Assembly: GCF_965232525.1 (NCBI RefSeq)
Contig: NZ_OZ246980.1
Span: 2,232,001 to 2,296,000, forward strand
Direction of reading: 5' to 3'
DNA length: 64,000 bases
Origin: Bauldia sp965232525
GTDB lineage: Bacteria; Pseudomonadota; Alphaproteobacteria; Rhizobiales; Kaistiaceae
The position numbers and the translations under genes were made by a program. The notes under the pieces were generated by a model. The model ran no database searches. It saw only the letters and a program-made list of their open reading frames with translations, and was not told where the DNA came from. Of this stretch, positions 1 to 9,159 are shown one piece after another (position 1 is the stretch's first letter; the number at the start of each line of letters is the position of its first letter).

Positions 1-1394
1 ACGCGCACCGCGTTGACCTGACCATAACGCACCACGAACAGGATGACCGCGGCGATCAGACCGAAGATCATGCCCTCGGCGAACCCGATGACAACGATAA
101 CCGCGAAGATGGCGACGATGATCGCATAGTCCCAGATGTCGAGGCGCTGCCAGGATCGCACCAGCCACTCGACCAGCAGGCCACCACCGATCCACATCAG
201 AAGGCCGGCGAGGAGAAATGTCGGTACCGCGTCCAGCAACACCTCGCCGATGATCAGCGCTGTGAGGGTGACGCCAGCGACCAGCACGCCGACCGCCCGG
301 TAAGGCGCGCCCAGATGCCGGGCCAGCAGAGTGAGCGAAACCGCGGGGAAGCCCGGTACGCCGCCGATCGCGCCGGCGAGAACATTGGCGGAGCCGACAG
401 AGCGGAGCTCACGGTCGAGGTCGACATCCCGGCGGATCGCCAGCTCGATGCCGGTGACGTTCAGGAGAAGCGCGATGATGGTCATCAACACCATGATCGG
501 CATGCTGATCAGACTTACTGCGACAGCGCTCCAGTCGACATGAACCAGATCTGAGGGATCGATATGTGGCCACAAAACCCCGCCGACAGGCACGCTCACG
601 AGCCAGTCTATCTCGTGCAGGTCAGCGTGTTCGATGCCGCCAACGAACACGACGAGATTGAACGCGATCAGCGCGCCGATAACGAGTCCGGGGAGCGCAT
701 AAGCATTGGACGCGCGCTTCTCAACAGCCACCAGCGCGGCGAACAGCACCACCGCAAGGCAAAGGTTGATGGAAGTCGACGGCACGAGGAAGTCGGACGC
801 GTTATCCCAACGCGGCGCTTCACCGACGAGCAGGCCGAGGCCGCCGATCACGACGAACCAGCCGGTAGCGGCCAGGAAGCCACCAATCACCGGATAGGGG
901 ACGTAGCGGATCAGAGCGCCGAGATTGAGCCGGCCAAGAACGAAGGCGGCAATACCCGACAGCACCGACGACATTGCGACGGTGACAATTGCGGTTGCCA
1001 GCACGGTCTGGCTGGACGCGCCGGCCGGCAAAGTGACGAGGGCGACCGCGACCACGCCGGCCAAGGCCACCACTGGCACTTCCTGGACCGGTGCCACCGC
1101 GCCGCGGATCGAACTCGTCAGCGCAACGACGAACGCGATCACCGTTGTCGCAGCAAGCCCGAGGCCGATCGATATGGGAAGGAACTGCGGGAGGACGCGG
1201 GAGAACAGCAGGCTGCCGACTCCGATCGACAGAACGACCGCCAGAATGCCGCAAATCAACCCAGCGACGACGATCGACATCCAGGTCCCGGCATACGGCT
1301 CCGCTCCGGTGCCGCGACCGGCGGAGACCTCGGATTCCTTCGCGTCTACAGCCAACGTGCCCCCGGGAGCATACCGATAGTGGCAGAATGTCAC
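1..1394 (-). CDS. SulP family inorganic anion permease, 3' end cut off by the window edge
   Basis: This is the N-terminal ~464 codons of a SulP/SLC26-type secondary transporter of sulfate, bicarbonate or related anions in the inner membrane. The frame is open from about 1394 to base 1 and encodes many hydrophobic helices after a polar N-terminus of about 35 residues. Seen signatures are PYPVIGGFLAATGW near residue 163, LLNVTGIELAIRRD near 308 and FVVRYGQVNAVR at the edge. The central signature resembles the SulP subgroup that often carries a C-terminal cyclic-nucleotide-binding or STAS domain, but that part lies outside the window. The start is uncertain: GTG at 1394 and TTG at 1355 are both in frame and neither has a strong ribosome binding site. 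It is divergent from tam. Confidence 0.85.
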   Translation of the reverse strand, partial: MTFCHYRYAPGGTLAVDAKESEVSAGRGTGAEPYAGTWMSIVVAGLICGILAVVLSIGVGSLLFSRVLPQFLPISIGLGLAATTVIAFVVALTSSIRGAVAPVQEVPVVALAGVVAVALVTLPAGASSQTVLATAIVTVAMSSVLSGIAAFVLGRLNLGALIRYVPYPVIGGFLAATGWFVVIGGLGLLVGEAPRWDNASDFLVPSTSINLCLAVVLFAALVAVEKRASNAYALPGLVIGALIAFNLVVFVGGIEHADLHEIDWLVSVPVGGVLWPHIDPSDLVHVDWSAVAVSLISMPIMVLMTIIALLLNVTGIELAIRRDVDLDRELRSVGSANVLAGAIGGVPGFPAVSLTLLARHLGAPYRAVGVLVAGVTLTALIIGEVLLDAVPTFLLAGLLMWIGGGLLVEWLVRSWQRLDIWDYAIIVAIFAVIVVIGFAEGMIFGLIAAVILFVVRYGQVNAVR

Positions 1395-1449
1395 GGCGTC
1401 GCGCTTCGGTCTATAAGGTGGCAAAACGGAAGGCGAGAGGTGCTTGACG

Positions 1450-2220
1450 ATGGCGGATTGGTCACCTGGTCAGTATCTGAAGTTCGAGGACGAGCGAACG
1501 CGTCCGGCGGCGGAATTGCTTGCGCGAGTGCCGATCGATCGACCACGGCGCATCATCGATATCGGCTGTGGGCCGGGTAACTCGACCGAGCTTCTGCTCG
1601 CCCGCTATCCCGACGCTGAGATCGTCGGACTCGACAGCTCGCCGGAGATGCTGGCCAAGGCCCGCGACCGATTGCCGGGGGTCCGGTTCACGGAAGCGGC
1701 CGTGGAAACCTGGACGCCGTCGGCGCCGTTCGATCTGGTTTTCGCCAATGCGGTGATGCAATGGGTCCCGGATCATCTTGCCGTGCTGGCGCGGCTACTG
1801 GCGGCGTGTGCGCCGGGCGGCGTCGTGGCGTTGCAGGTTCCCGACAACCTCGACGAGCCGACCCATCGGTCGATGGCCGATGTCGCGGCGGATGGTCCCT
1901 GGCGCGATCGGTTCGCGGAACCGATCGAGCGGGAAGCCATTCCCAAACCTGCCGCATACTACGACGCGCTCAAGCCGATCGCGGCGCAGGTCGATGTCTG
2001 GCACACCGTCTACTATCACCCGCTGGACGATCACGATGCGATCGTCGCTTGGCTGAAGGGATCGGGCTTGCGCCCCTACCTCGACCGTCTCCAGCCGGAA
2101 GACGAAGCGCCGTTCGTCGATGCCTACCGCGAGCGAATTGCCGCATCGCATCCGCTTTTGGTGGATGGCCGCGTGCTTTTGCGATTCCCGCGACTCTTTG
2201 TCGTGGCGGTCAAGACATAG
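1450..2220 (+). CDS. tam: Trans-aconitate 2-methyltransferase
   Basis: The predicted 256-residue cytoplasmic enzyme uses S-adenosylmethionine to methylate trans-aconitate, a by-product that inhibits aconitase. The N-terminus (MADWSPGQYLKFEDERTRPA) is typical of Tam. It is followed by a class I methyltransferase motif DIGCGPGNSTELL near residues 36-48 and an acidic ribose-binding strand VGLDSSPEML. Length matches the family (about 250-260). An in-frame TTG lies at 1444, but ATG 1450 matches the family start and has AGAGG about 9 bases upstream. It is a single gene, divergent from the SulP permease and 80 bases ahead of cydA. Confidence 0.88.
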   Translation: MADWSPGQYLKFEDERTRPAAELLARVPIDRPRRIIDIGCGPGNSTELLLARYPDAEIVGLDSSPEMLAKARDRLPGVRFTEAAVETWTPSAPFDLVFANAVMQWVPDHLAVLARLLAACAPGGVVALQVPDNLDEPTHRSMADVAADGPWRDRFAEPIEREAIPKPAAYYDALKPIAAQVDVWHTVYYHPLDDHDAIVAWLKGSGLRPYLDRLQPEDEAPFVDAYRERIAASHPLLVDGRVLLRFPRLFVVAVKT

Positions 2221-2300
2221 ACGCCTAGCGGTGAAGGTTCGTGCCGGATTGTGATAAGAGTCGGCCCGACTGACGCGACTCGTTCACAAGGGGCCGAACG

Positions 2301-3692
2301 ATGGAACTAGACGCGGTCATGTTGGCGCGGATCCAGTTCGCCTGGACCGTTGCATTCCACATTATCTTTCCATCCTTCACCATTGGACTATCGGCATGGA
2401 TCGCCACCCTGCTCGTTATCTGGCGGCGGACCGGCGAAGACCATTTCCGCGACCTCGCCAAGTTCTGGACCAAGATCTTCGCGGTGTCGTTCGGCATGGG
2501 CGTGGTCTCGGGCATCGTGCTGTCCTATGAGTTCGGCACCAACTGGAGCCATTTCTCCCATGTCGTCGGCAACGTGGTCGGCCCCCTGATCGGCTACGAG
2601 GTTCTGACCGCCTTCTTCCTCGAGGCGACCTTTCTGGGCATCCTCCTGTTCGGCTGGAACCGAGTGCCGCCAGCGCTGCACGTCACCGCCGCGATCCTGG
2701 TCGCGGTGGGCACGCTGTTCTCCGCGTTCTGGATCCTGTCGGCGAACTCGTGGATGCAGTATCCGACCGGTCACGCCATCGAGAACGGCATCGCGGTACC
2801 GGAGAACTGGTTGGAGATCGTCTTCAGTCCGACCTTCCACTTCCGCTTTCTGCACATGGTGACGGCGGCGTACATCACCACGGCCTTCGTGGTGATAGCG
2901 ACCGGCGCGCGGTACCTGCTGGCCGGCGAGCATGTCGCGCATGCGCGAACCATGGTGCGGATGGGGCTTGGACTGGCGATCGTGTTGGTGCCGCTGCAGA
3001 TCATTCTCGGTGACGAATCTGGGCGCGACGTCTGGCGCTATCAGCCGGCCAAGCTCGCCGCGATCGAGGCGAAGTGGGAAGCTGGCGATCATGGGCCGGT
3101 GCCGCTGGTTCTGTTCGCGATCCCATCGGATGAGGAGGAGCGGAACCTCTACGAAGTCGCGATCCCCGGTCTCGCCAGCATCATCGTTACCCGCTCGGTC
3201 GATGGCAGCTTTCCAGGTCTCCAGGATTTCGCGGTCGAAGATCGTCCGCCTACGCTCCTGCCGTTCTTCGGTTTCCGGCTGATGGTTGGTATCGGGCTGA
3301 TCATGCTGGTGCTCGCCTTCTGGGGCGGATTCCTGTTGTGGCGCGGGCGGCTGGAAGGCGCGCGATTTTACCTTAGGCTTGTCTCGTGGTCGTGGCCGCT
3401 TGGCTTCATCGCGGTGATCGCCGGCTGGATCGTCGCGGAGGTCGGGCGCCAGCCCTGGGTCGCGACCGGTATCCTGAGGACCAAGGACGCCGCATCGCCG
3501 GTGTCGGCCGCTCAGGTCGCGACGTCGTTGACCCTGTTCGTCATCGTCTACGTGATCATTTTCACCGCTGGGCTGATCTACATGAACCGATTGATCCGCA
3601 AGGGACCCGCACCCGCCGAAGTGACGCTGGAGGGTCTCCCGAGTCGTCCGCTGACCGGGGCGACCGGTGCCGGACCGGCTTCGGGAGGCTGA
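2301..3692 (+). CDS. cydA: Cytochrome bd-type quinol oxidase subunit I (CIO-like)
   Basis: This 463-residue membrane protein is the quinol-oxidising, heme-bearing subunit of a cytochrome bd oxidase. It shows the conserved N-terminal heme-ligand region (H20 in FAWTVAFHIIFPSFTIG), the GDESGRD...QPAKLAAIEAKWE Q-loop start and the GRQPW motif before the last helices. It is shorter than the 522-residue E. coli protein because the C-terminal half of the Q-loop is missing, as in the cyanide-insensitive oxidase (CIO) group. ATG 2301 follows AAGGGG by 7 bases. cydB starts 3 bases after the stop, so the two are co-transcribed. No cydX and no cydDC are present nearby. Confidence 0.95.
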   Translation: MELDAVMLARIQFAWTVAFHIIFPSFTIGLSAWIATLLVIWRRTGEDHFRDLAKFWTKIFAVSFGMGVVSGIVLSYEFGTNWSHFSHVVGNVVGPLIGYEVLTAFFLEATFLGILLFGWNRVPPALHVTAAILVAVGTLFSAFWILSANSWMQYPTGHAIENGIAVPENWLEIVFSPTFHFRFLHMVTAAYITTAFVVIATGARYLLAGEHVAHARTMVRMGLGLAIVLVPLQIILGDESGRDVWRYQPAKLAAIEAKWEAGDHGPVPLVLFAIPSDEEERNLYEVAIPGLASIIVTRSVDGSFPGLQDFAVEDRPPTLLPFFGFRLMVGIGLIMLVLAFWGGFLLWRGRLEGARFYLRLVSWSWPLGFIAVIAGWIVAEVGRQPWVATGILRTKDAASPVSAAQVATSLTLFVIVYVIIFTAGLIYMNRLIRKGPAPAEVTLEGLPSRPLTGATGAGPASGG

Positions 3693-3695
3693 GCC

Positions 3696-4715
3696 ATGGA
3701 AGACCTGAGCTTCTATCTCCCCGTCATCTGGGCCGGTCTGATCGCTACGGCGGTGATGATGTATGTGGTGCTGGACGGCTTCGATCTCGGCATCGGCATC
3801 CTCTACCCCTTCGCCAGCGCCGAGGCCGATCGCGACCGGATGATCAATTCGATCGCCCCGTTCTGGGATGGCAACGAAACCTGGCTAATCCTGGGTGGCG
3901 GTGGGCTTTGGGTCGCCTTTCCCGCCGCTTACGCCGCAATCATGCCGGCCAACTACCTGCCGGTGATCGTCATGTTGCTGGCGCTCGTTTTCCGCGGCGT
4001 GTCGTTCGAGTTCCGCGCCGTATCGAAACCCAAGCACCGCGCGTGGGATGCGGCTTTCTTCGGCGGGTCGCTGGTCGCGGCGTTCGCGCAAGGGGTGATC
4101 CTCGGCAATCTCATCAGCGGCATCGAAACCACTGACGGCGTCTATACCGGCGGGCCACTCGACTGGCTGAAGCCCTTTCCACTGGTATGCGGCCTCGGGC
4201 TGGTGTTCGGTTATGCGCTCCTCGGCGCGACATGGCTGATCGCGCGGACCGACGGCGAACTCGAGGAGCGGTCACGACGACAGGCGCGCGTCCTGTTCCT
4301 CATCATTCTGATCTTCATCGCGATCATCAGCTTGTGGGCGCCGCTCGGCTTCGAGCGCATTTACGAGCGCTGGTTCGATACGCCGCAGATATTCTTCCTG
4401 TGGCTGCTCCCCGCGGGCACCGTGCTCACCGCCTACTGGGCGTGGCGGGGGATTGATCATGGCCATTCGTTTGGGCCGTTCATCGCATCGATCGTGCTGT
4501 TCATTCTCTGTTATCTGGGACTGGCGATTTCGACCTTCCCTTACCTCGTGCCGCCATCGTTGACCGTGTGGGATACCGCCGCGGTGCCCGACAGCCAGGT
4601 CTTCACTTTGATCGGCGTTGTGTTCATGCTGCCGATCATTCTGGGCTACACGGTATTCGTCTATTGGACCTTCCTGCGTCACGGTAAAGTCACGACGAGC
4701 GAAGGGTATCATTGA
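3696..4715 (+). CDS. cydB: Cytochrome bd-type quinol oxidase subunit II
   Basis: The 339-residue protein is the second core subunit of the bd oxidase. It begins with a hydrophobic helix followed by VLDGFDLGIGILYPF and FWDGNETWLILGGGGLW, both diagnostic for CydB. Eight or nine hydrophobic segments follow, and the length is that of CIO-type CydB. The start at ATG 3696 is preceded by GGGAGG. The stop lies only about 50 bases before the cyoA start, so cydAB and cyoABCD may be read as one unit. The 38 bases behind cydB hold no CydX-like small reading frame. Confidence 0.95.
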   Translation: MEDLSFYLPVIWAGLIATAVMMYVVLDGFDLGIGILYPFASAEADRDRMINSIAPFWDGNETWLILGGGGLWVAFPAAYAAIMPANYLPVIVMLLALVFRGVSFEFRAVSKPKHRAWDAAFFGGSLVAAFAQGVILGNLISGIETTDGVYTGGPLDWLKPFPLVCGLGLVFGYALLGATWLIARTDGELEERSRRQARVLFLIILIFIAIISLWAPLGFERIYERWFDTPQIFFLWLLPAGTVLTAYWAWRGIDHGHSFGPFIASIVLFILCYLGLAISTFPYLVPPSLTVWDTAAVPDSQVFTLIGVVFMLPIILGYTVFVYWTFLRHGKVTTSEGYH

Positions 4716-4768
4716 CGTGCTAGGGTCGCCGCGGGTTTGGCGAATCGCGTGAGTTGAAGGTGGGCGCT

Positions 4769-5638
4769 GTGCAGTTTCGTCGAGTATTGCCGGTTTTGTT
4801 CGTGGGCGCGCCGGCGCTGTTGCTCGCCGGCTGCACCTTCGAAAACGCGCCGATCCTTGACGCGGCGGGACCGATCAGCCAGTGGGAACGCGACATCCTG
4901 TTCCGCGCCTTCGGGATCATGATGATCGTCATCATCCCGGTGTTCGTCATGACCGCGGTGTTTGCGTGGCGGTATCGGGCGACCAGCACAAAGTCGCGCT
5001 ACGATCCGGACTGGGATTCAGCCAAAGTTGACGCCGTCACCTGGATCATCCCGGCGATTATCGTTCTGGCTATCGCCATTCATGTCTGGATCTTTACCCA
5101 CGCCCTCGACCCCTACAAACCGATCGAGTCGGACAACGAGCCGCTCGAAGTACAGGTGGTCGCACAAGACTGGAAGTGGCTGTTCATCTACCCCGACCAG
5201 GACGTGGCGTCGGTCAATCAGCTGGCGTTTCCGAGCGACACGCCGCTGACGCTGAAGATCACTTCCGACACGGTGATGAACTCGTTTTTCATCCCGGCGC
5301 TGGGGAGTCAGATCTATGCGATGGCCGGCATGCAAACCCAGCTTAATCTCCTCTCCGACGAGCCGGGCACGTTTGTCGGACGCAACATGCAGTATTCCGG
5401 TGATGGTTTTGCCGATCAGCATTTCGAGGCAGTTGCGATGACGCAGGCTGATTTCGACGCGTGGATCGCTGAAGTCAAAGGCGCCGCGGAATCCCTGAGC
5501 GACGAAGCCTACGACGCTCTCGCCAAGCCAAGCATCGATCATCCGGTCACCCACTACTCGTCGGTGGCGGACGGGCTGTACGAGCGAATCGTGCTGAAAT
5601 ACGACTGCGGCATGACCTGCGCCGCGCCGGCACAATAA
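4769..5638 (+). CDS. cyoA: Cytochrome bo3 ubiquinol oxidase subunit II (lipoprotein)
   Basis: The product (289 residues from GTG 4769) is the periplasm-facing subunit II of a heme-copper ubiquinol oxidase. It has a lipoprotein signal with lipobox LLAGC, two transmembrane helices (IMMIVIIPVFVMTAVFAW and WIIPAIIVLAIAIHVWIF), then a cupredoxin-like domain starting near EVQVVAQDWKWLFIYPD. The CuA ligand cluster of cytochrome c oxidases is absent, as expected for a quinol oxidase. TTG 4754 and GTG 4760 are further in-frame starts. GTG 4769 is preferred because AAGGTGG lies 5-6 bases upstream. It is followed by cyoB after 18 bases. Confidence 0.93.
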   Translation: MQFRRVLPVLFVGAPALLLAGCTFENAPILDAAGPISQWERDILFRAFGIMMIVIIPVFVMTAVFAWRYRATSTKSRYDPDWDSAKVDAVTWIIPAIIVLAIAIHVWIFTHALDPYKPIESDNEPLEVQVVAQDWKWLFIYPDQDVASVNQLAFPSDTPLTLKITSDTVMNSFFIPALGSQIYAMAGMQTQLNLLSDEPGTFVGRNMQYSGDGFADQHFEAVAMTQADFDAWIAEVKGAAESLSDEAYDALAKPSIDHPVTHYSSVADGLYERIVLKYDCGMTCAAPAQ

Positions 5639-5656
5639 CGGGGTAAGGGCGGCACG

Positions 5657-7690
5657 ATGTTCGGACGGCTGACGATCGACGCCCTACCGTTCTACTCGGC
5701 GATCGCCATGGGCGGTGCGATCATCACGGTCGGCGGGACGCTGGTGGTGACTGCGGCAATCACCTGGCTGAAAGCGTGGGGTTATCTCTGGCGCGAATGG
5801 TTCACCAGCGTCGACCACAAACGCATCGGCATCATGTACGTGACGCTGGCGCTGATCATGCTGCTGCGCGGTTTCATCGACGCGATCATGATGCGCAGCC
5901 AGCAGGCGATCGCGCTGAATTCGGACGGTTACCTCTCGCCCGACCACTTCGACCAGATCTTCTCCTCGCACGGCACCATCATGGTGTTCTTCATGGCGAT
6001 GCCGTTTCTCACCGGACTGATCAACTTGGTGGTGCCGCAACAGATCGGCGCGCGGGATGTCGCCTTCCCTTACATCAACGCGATGAGCCTGTGGCTGACC
6101 GCTGCCGGGGCCGCGCTGATCATGGTGTCGCTGGTGATCGGCAAGTTCTCGACCGCCGGCTGGACCGCCTATCCCCCCTATTCGGGGATCCAGTACAGCC
6201 CTTACGTCGGGGTCGACTACTGGGTCTGGGCCGTGCTGCTGAGCGGCATCGGCACGACGCTCACCGGTATCAACTTCATCGTCACCATCGTGCGCAAACG
6301 CGCACCCGGCATGAAGCTCATGTATATGCCGTTGTTCGCCTGGACGGCATTCTGCACGGCGATCCTGATGGCATTTGCCTTCCCGGCGCTCACCGTTGTC
6401 GGTGCGCTGCTCGAACTCGACCGCGTGTTCGGCATGCACTTCTTCACGGCCGGTGACGGCGGCAACATGATGAACTACGCCAACCTGCTATGGATCTGGG
6501 GGCATCCGGAAGTCTACATCCTGATCCTGCCGGCGTTCGGCATCTACTCCCATATCGTCACCACGTTCTCCAGCCGACGCCTGTTCGGCTACACCTCCCT
6601 AGTGTACGCCACCTGCGGCATCGCCTTCCTGTCGTTCACGGTGTGGCTCCACCACTTCTTCACCATGGGGTCGAGCGCCAACGTCAACGCTTTCTTCGGC
6701 ATCACCACGATGATCATCGCGGTGCCGACCGGGGTGAAGGTGTTCGACTGGCTGTTCACCATGTACCGCGGGCGGATTCGGTTTTCAGTGCCGATGATGT
6801 ACACCCTCGCTTTCATCGTCACCTTCGTGATCGGCGGCGTGTCGGGTGTCCTCCTGGCGCTGCCGCCGGCGGACTATCTGATGCACAACTCGACCTTCCT
6901 GGTCGCCCATTTCCACAACATGCTGATCCCCGGCGCCCTGTTTGGCTATTTCGCCGGCCTGAACTTCTGGTTCCCCAAGGCGTTTGGATTCCGGCTGGAC
7001 GAAAAGTGGGGGCGGCGCTCGTTCTGGTGCTGGGTGATCGGCTTCTATCTCGCGTTCATGCCGCTCTACGTCCTCGGTTTCATGGGGATGCCGCGGCGTA
7101 TGGAACACTACGAGACGGCCGCGTGGCAGCCCTGGTTGGTCGTTGCGGCCGCAGGTGCGGTGCTGATCCTGTTCGGGCTGATCACGCTGATCGTCCAGAT
7201 CGTGGTGAGCATTCGCAACCGCGAGGCGCTGCGGGACTACACCGGCGATCCGTGGAATGCGCGGACGCTCGAGTGGCAGACATCGTCGCCGCCACCGCCT
7301 TATAACTTCGCGGTCATTCCGACCGTGCACGGCCGCGATGAGTTCTGGGAGATGAAACAGCGCGGCGATGCGTATCGTCGACCGGATCACTACGAGCCGA
7401 TCGCAATGCCGCGGAACAGCCCCTTCGGGATCGTTATCGGCGGCATTGCCTTCGTGCTCGGCTTCGCGATGGTCTGGCACATGTGGTGGCTGGCGATCAT
7501 CTGCGCCGTGGCCGCGGCCATCGTCATCATCATCCGCTCCAGCGACGACAACACCGACGGGATCTTTCCCGACTTCGCGGTCGAGGTGCTCGAAAACAAG
7601 CGCTTCGAGGAGATGGCGAAGGCACCGCCGCAGAGCGATGACACGCCCACGGAGGTTTCGGGCCGGCCCGTGCCGGGGGCCGCCACGTGA
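5657..7690 (+). CDS. cyoB: Cytochrome bo3 ubiquinol oxidase subunit I
   Basis: At 677 residues this is the catalytic, proton-pumping subunit, close to the 663 of E. coli CyoB. Visible heme and copper ligand motifs include SSHGTIMVFFMAMP (low-spin heme histidine), WGHPEVYILILPAFG (CuB histidine cross-linked to tyrosine), VWLHHFFTMG (two CuB histidines) and VAHFHNMLIPG (the two heme histidines). About 15 hydrophobic helices are present, including the extra terminal ones typical of CyoB. The stop overlaps the cyoC start by 4 bases. Confidence 0.97.
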   Translation: MFGRLTIDALPFYSAIAMGGAIITVGGTLVVTAAITWLKAWGYLWREWFTSVDHKRIGIMYVTLALIMLLRGFIDAIMMRSQQAIALNSDGYLSPDHFDQIFSSHGTIMVFFMAMPFLTGLINLVVPQQIGARDVAFPYINAMSLWLTAAGAALIMVSLVIGKFSTAGWTAYPPYSGIQYSPYVGVDYWVWAVLLSGIGTTLTGINFIVTIVRKRAPGMKLMYMPLFAWTAFCTAILMAFAFPALTVVGALLELDRVFGMHFFTAGDGGNMMNYANLLWIWGHPEVYILILPAFGIYSHIVTTFSSRRLFGYTSLVYATCGIAFLSFTVWLHHFFTMGSSANVNAFFGITTMIIAVPTGVKVFDWLFTMYRGRIRFSVPMMYTLAFIVTFVIGGVSGVLLALPPADYLMHNSTFLVAHFHNMLIPGALFGYFAGLNFWFPKAFGFRLDEKWGRRSFWCWVIGFYLAFMPLYVLGFMGMPRRMEHYETAAWQPWLVVAAAGAVLILFGLITLIVQIVVSIRNREALRDYTGDPWNARTLEWQTSSPPPPYNFAVIPTVHGRDEFWEMKQRGDAYRRPDHYEPIAMPRNSPFGIVIGGIAFVLGFAMVWHMWWLAIICAVAAAIVIIIRSSDDNTDGIFPDFAVEVLENKRFEEMAKAPPQSDDTPTEVSGRPVPGAAT

Positions 7691-8301
7691 GTACGCCCGC
7701 CACGCTTCGCCCGCGAGACGTCAAGGCGGCGGCCGCCGCCGAACACGTCGAGGATAAGGCCTTCGGCTTCTGGCTCTATCTGATGACCGACGCGGTCATC
7801 TTCGCGCTGCTGTTCGCGACCTACGTCGTGATGATCGTCGGTACTGCCGGCGGGCCGACCGGCAAGGATCTGTTCAGTCTGCCCCACGCCTTCGCCGAGA
7901 CGATGCTGCTCCTGTTCAGCAGCGCCACGTTCGGCGTCGCGAGTGTCGCCGCGTTCGAGCGGCGGCAACGAACGACGATCTTCTGGCTGCTGGTCACCGC
8001 GGTGCTCGGCCTCGGTTTCGTGGCCATGGAGATCTGGGAATTCGTCGGGATGATCGCGCAAGGCGCCGGCCCCGATCGGAGCGGGTTCCTCTCCGCCTTC
8101 TTCGCTCTGGTCGGAACCCACGGGCTACATGTCAGCGTCGGGATTCTGTGCATCATCGTAATGGTCGTTCAGATCGCAGTGAAGGGCTTGACCCGCCCGG
8201 TCGCCTCGCGCCTGTCGCGACTGGCGCTGTTTTGGCATTTCCTCGATATCGTCTGGATCGGCATCTTCTCGATTGTCTACCTGCCGGGAGTGTTGGGATG
8301 A
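7687..8301 (+). CDS. cyoC: Cytochrome bo3 ubiquinol oxidase subunit III
   Basis: This 204-residue five-helix membrane subunit belongs to the heme-copper oxidase subunit III family. Diagnostic sequence includes FGFWLYLMTDAVIFALLFATYVV near the N-terminus (residues 23-45), FVAMEIWEF, the loop FFALVGTHGLHVSVGI and the terminal FWHFLDIVWIGIFSIVYL. GTG 7687 overlaps the cyoB stop (GTGA). The stop in turn overlaps the cyoD ATG, so the operon is translationally coupled. Confidence 0.95.
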   Translation: MSTPATLRPRDVKAAAAAEHVEDKAFGFWLYLMTDAVIFALLFATYVVMIVGTAGGPTGKDLFSLPHAFAETMLLLFSSATFGVASVAAFERRQRTTIFWLLVTAVLGLGFVAMEIWEFVGMIAQGAGPDRSGFLSAFFALVGTHGLHVSVGILCIIVMVVQIAVKGLTRPVASRLSRLALFWHFLDIVWIGIFSIVYLPGVLG

Positions 8302-8615
8302 CCGATACCACCAGCACGCCAGCGCCCGAGCTGCGCTCCTATCTCATCGGCTTCGTCCTGGCGATCGTGCTCACGGCGATCCCGTTTGGGATCGTCGCGT
8401 TCGACCTTCTGCCGCGCCTGTCATCGCTGGTCGTGATCGCGATCGCGGCGGTGATCCAGGTCCTGGTTCACCTACGCTTCTTTCTCCACATGCGGCTCCA
8501 TCAGACGCCGCTGGAGAACCTGCTGGTGATGGCGTTCGCCGTTTTCCTCATCTTCATCATGGTCGGCGGCAGCCTGTGGATCATGTTCGATCTGTTCTAC
8601 CGTATGCAGCTTTAG
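8298..8615 (+). CDS. cyoD: Cytochrome bo3 ubiquinol oxidase subunit IV
   Basis: The small 105-residue subunit has three hydrophobic helices. It contains the CyoD-type stretch AAVIQVLVHLRFFLHM (near residues 48-63). ATG 8298 overlaps the cyoC stop by 4 bases, and a longer in-frame extension upstream lies wholly inside cyoC and is not used. It is the last gene of the oxidase operon. No heme O synthase gene (cyoE) follows, so it must be encoded elsewhere. A GC-rich hairpin lies just behind it. Confidence 0.93.
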   Translation: MTDTTSTPAPELRSYLIGFVLAIVLTAIPFGIVAFDLLPRLSSLVVIAIAAVIQVLVHLRFFLHMRLHQTPLENLLVMAFAVFLIFIMVGGSLWIMFDLFYRMQL

Positions 8616-8627
8616 CTATGGTTCGGT

Positions 8628-8648
8628 CGGCCGGGCGTGCCCCGGCCG
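8628..8648. terminator. GC-rich hairpin between convergent cyoD and SRPBCC genes
   Basis: A perfect 8-base stem CGGCCGGG / CCCGGCCG with a 5-base loop lies in the 58-base gap between two convergent genes. There is no T-tract on either side, so a bidirectional terminator is an inference from position and stem strength only. Confidence 0.4.
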
Positions 8649-8673
8649 AGTCGGTATCAGGTAGGTTGCGGGA

Positions 8674-9159
8674 TCAATTCGACAGGAACGTCTCAAGCGA
8701 ACTGAGGCTCGACGTCCAGCCCATGCGGTGATTGTCGCGGGCCTCGACATTGGCGAAGAGCCGTTGGGTGAGCGTGAGCCGGGTTCCGTCCTCGGCCGGC
8801 TCGAAGCTGAGTTCGACCACTGTTTCGTGGCCGCGGCTGCCATCGGGCTGCTCCCAGGCCCAAGTCATCACTAGCCGGTTGGGTGGCGCGATCTCCTGAT
8901 AGACCCCCGACGCGGTATGGGACTCGCCCTTGTCATTCATCATCACCGTCCGCCAGGCGCCGCCTTCGCGCACGTCCATCGTGTATTCCGGGGTGTGCAA
9001 TCCTTCCGGGCCCCACCATTGGACCAGGATTTTCGGGTCGGTCCAGGCGCTGAAGACGCGCTCGGGCGATGCCTTGAAGACGCGCTCGACGACCAGCGTC
9101 CGGTCGGCCTCCGATCCCTCGCGGACGGCGGTGGCGTTATTGGCTTCCGTGGTGGCCAT
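8674..9159 (-). CDS. SRPBCC (AHSA1-like) domain protein
   Basis: The 161-residue protein is a START/Bet v1-fold protein of the AHSA1 group. It shows VFKASPERVFSAWTDPKILVQWWGP near the N-terminus, RTVMMNDKGESH in the middle and WTSSLSSLETFLSN at the end. Members bind small hydrophobic ligands, but the ligand is unknown. ATG 9159 is chosen because AAGGGG lies about 8 bases upstream; an in-frame start 30 bases further upstream lacks this. The start overlaps the end of the preceding ArsR gene by about 23 bases. The ArsR-SRPBCC pairing is common in proteobacteria. Confidence 0.85.
   Translation of the reverse strand: MATTEANNATAVREGSEADRTLVVERVFKASPERVFSAWTDPKILVQWWGPEGLHTPEYTMDVREGGAWRTVMMNDKGESHTASGVYQEIAPPNRLVMTWAWEQPDGSRGHETVVELSFEPAEDGTRLTLTQRLFANVEARDNHRMGWTSSLSSLETFLSN

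Noticed and set aside
564..1580. Long plus-strand frame opposite the SulP gene
   Set aside because: It is very rich in Arg, Asp, Gln and His with no family pattern, and the opposite strand encodes a clear SulP permease. It is a GC-driven antisense shadow.
4716..4768. Possible cydX small subunit gene after cydB
   Set aside because: The gap has room for only a dozen codons and encodes no hydrophobic start-to-stop frame.
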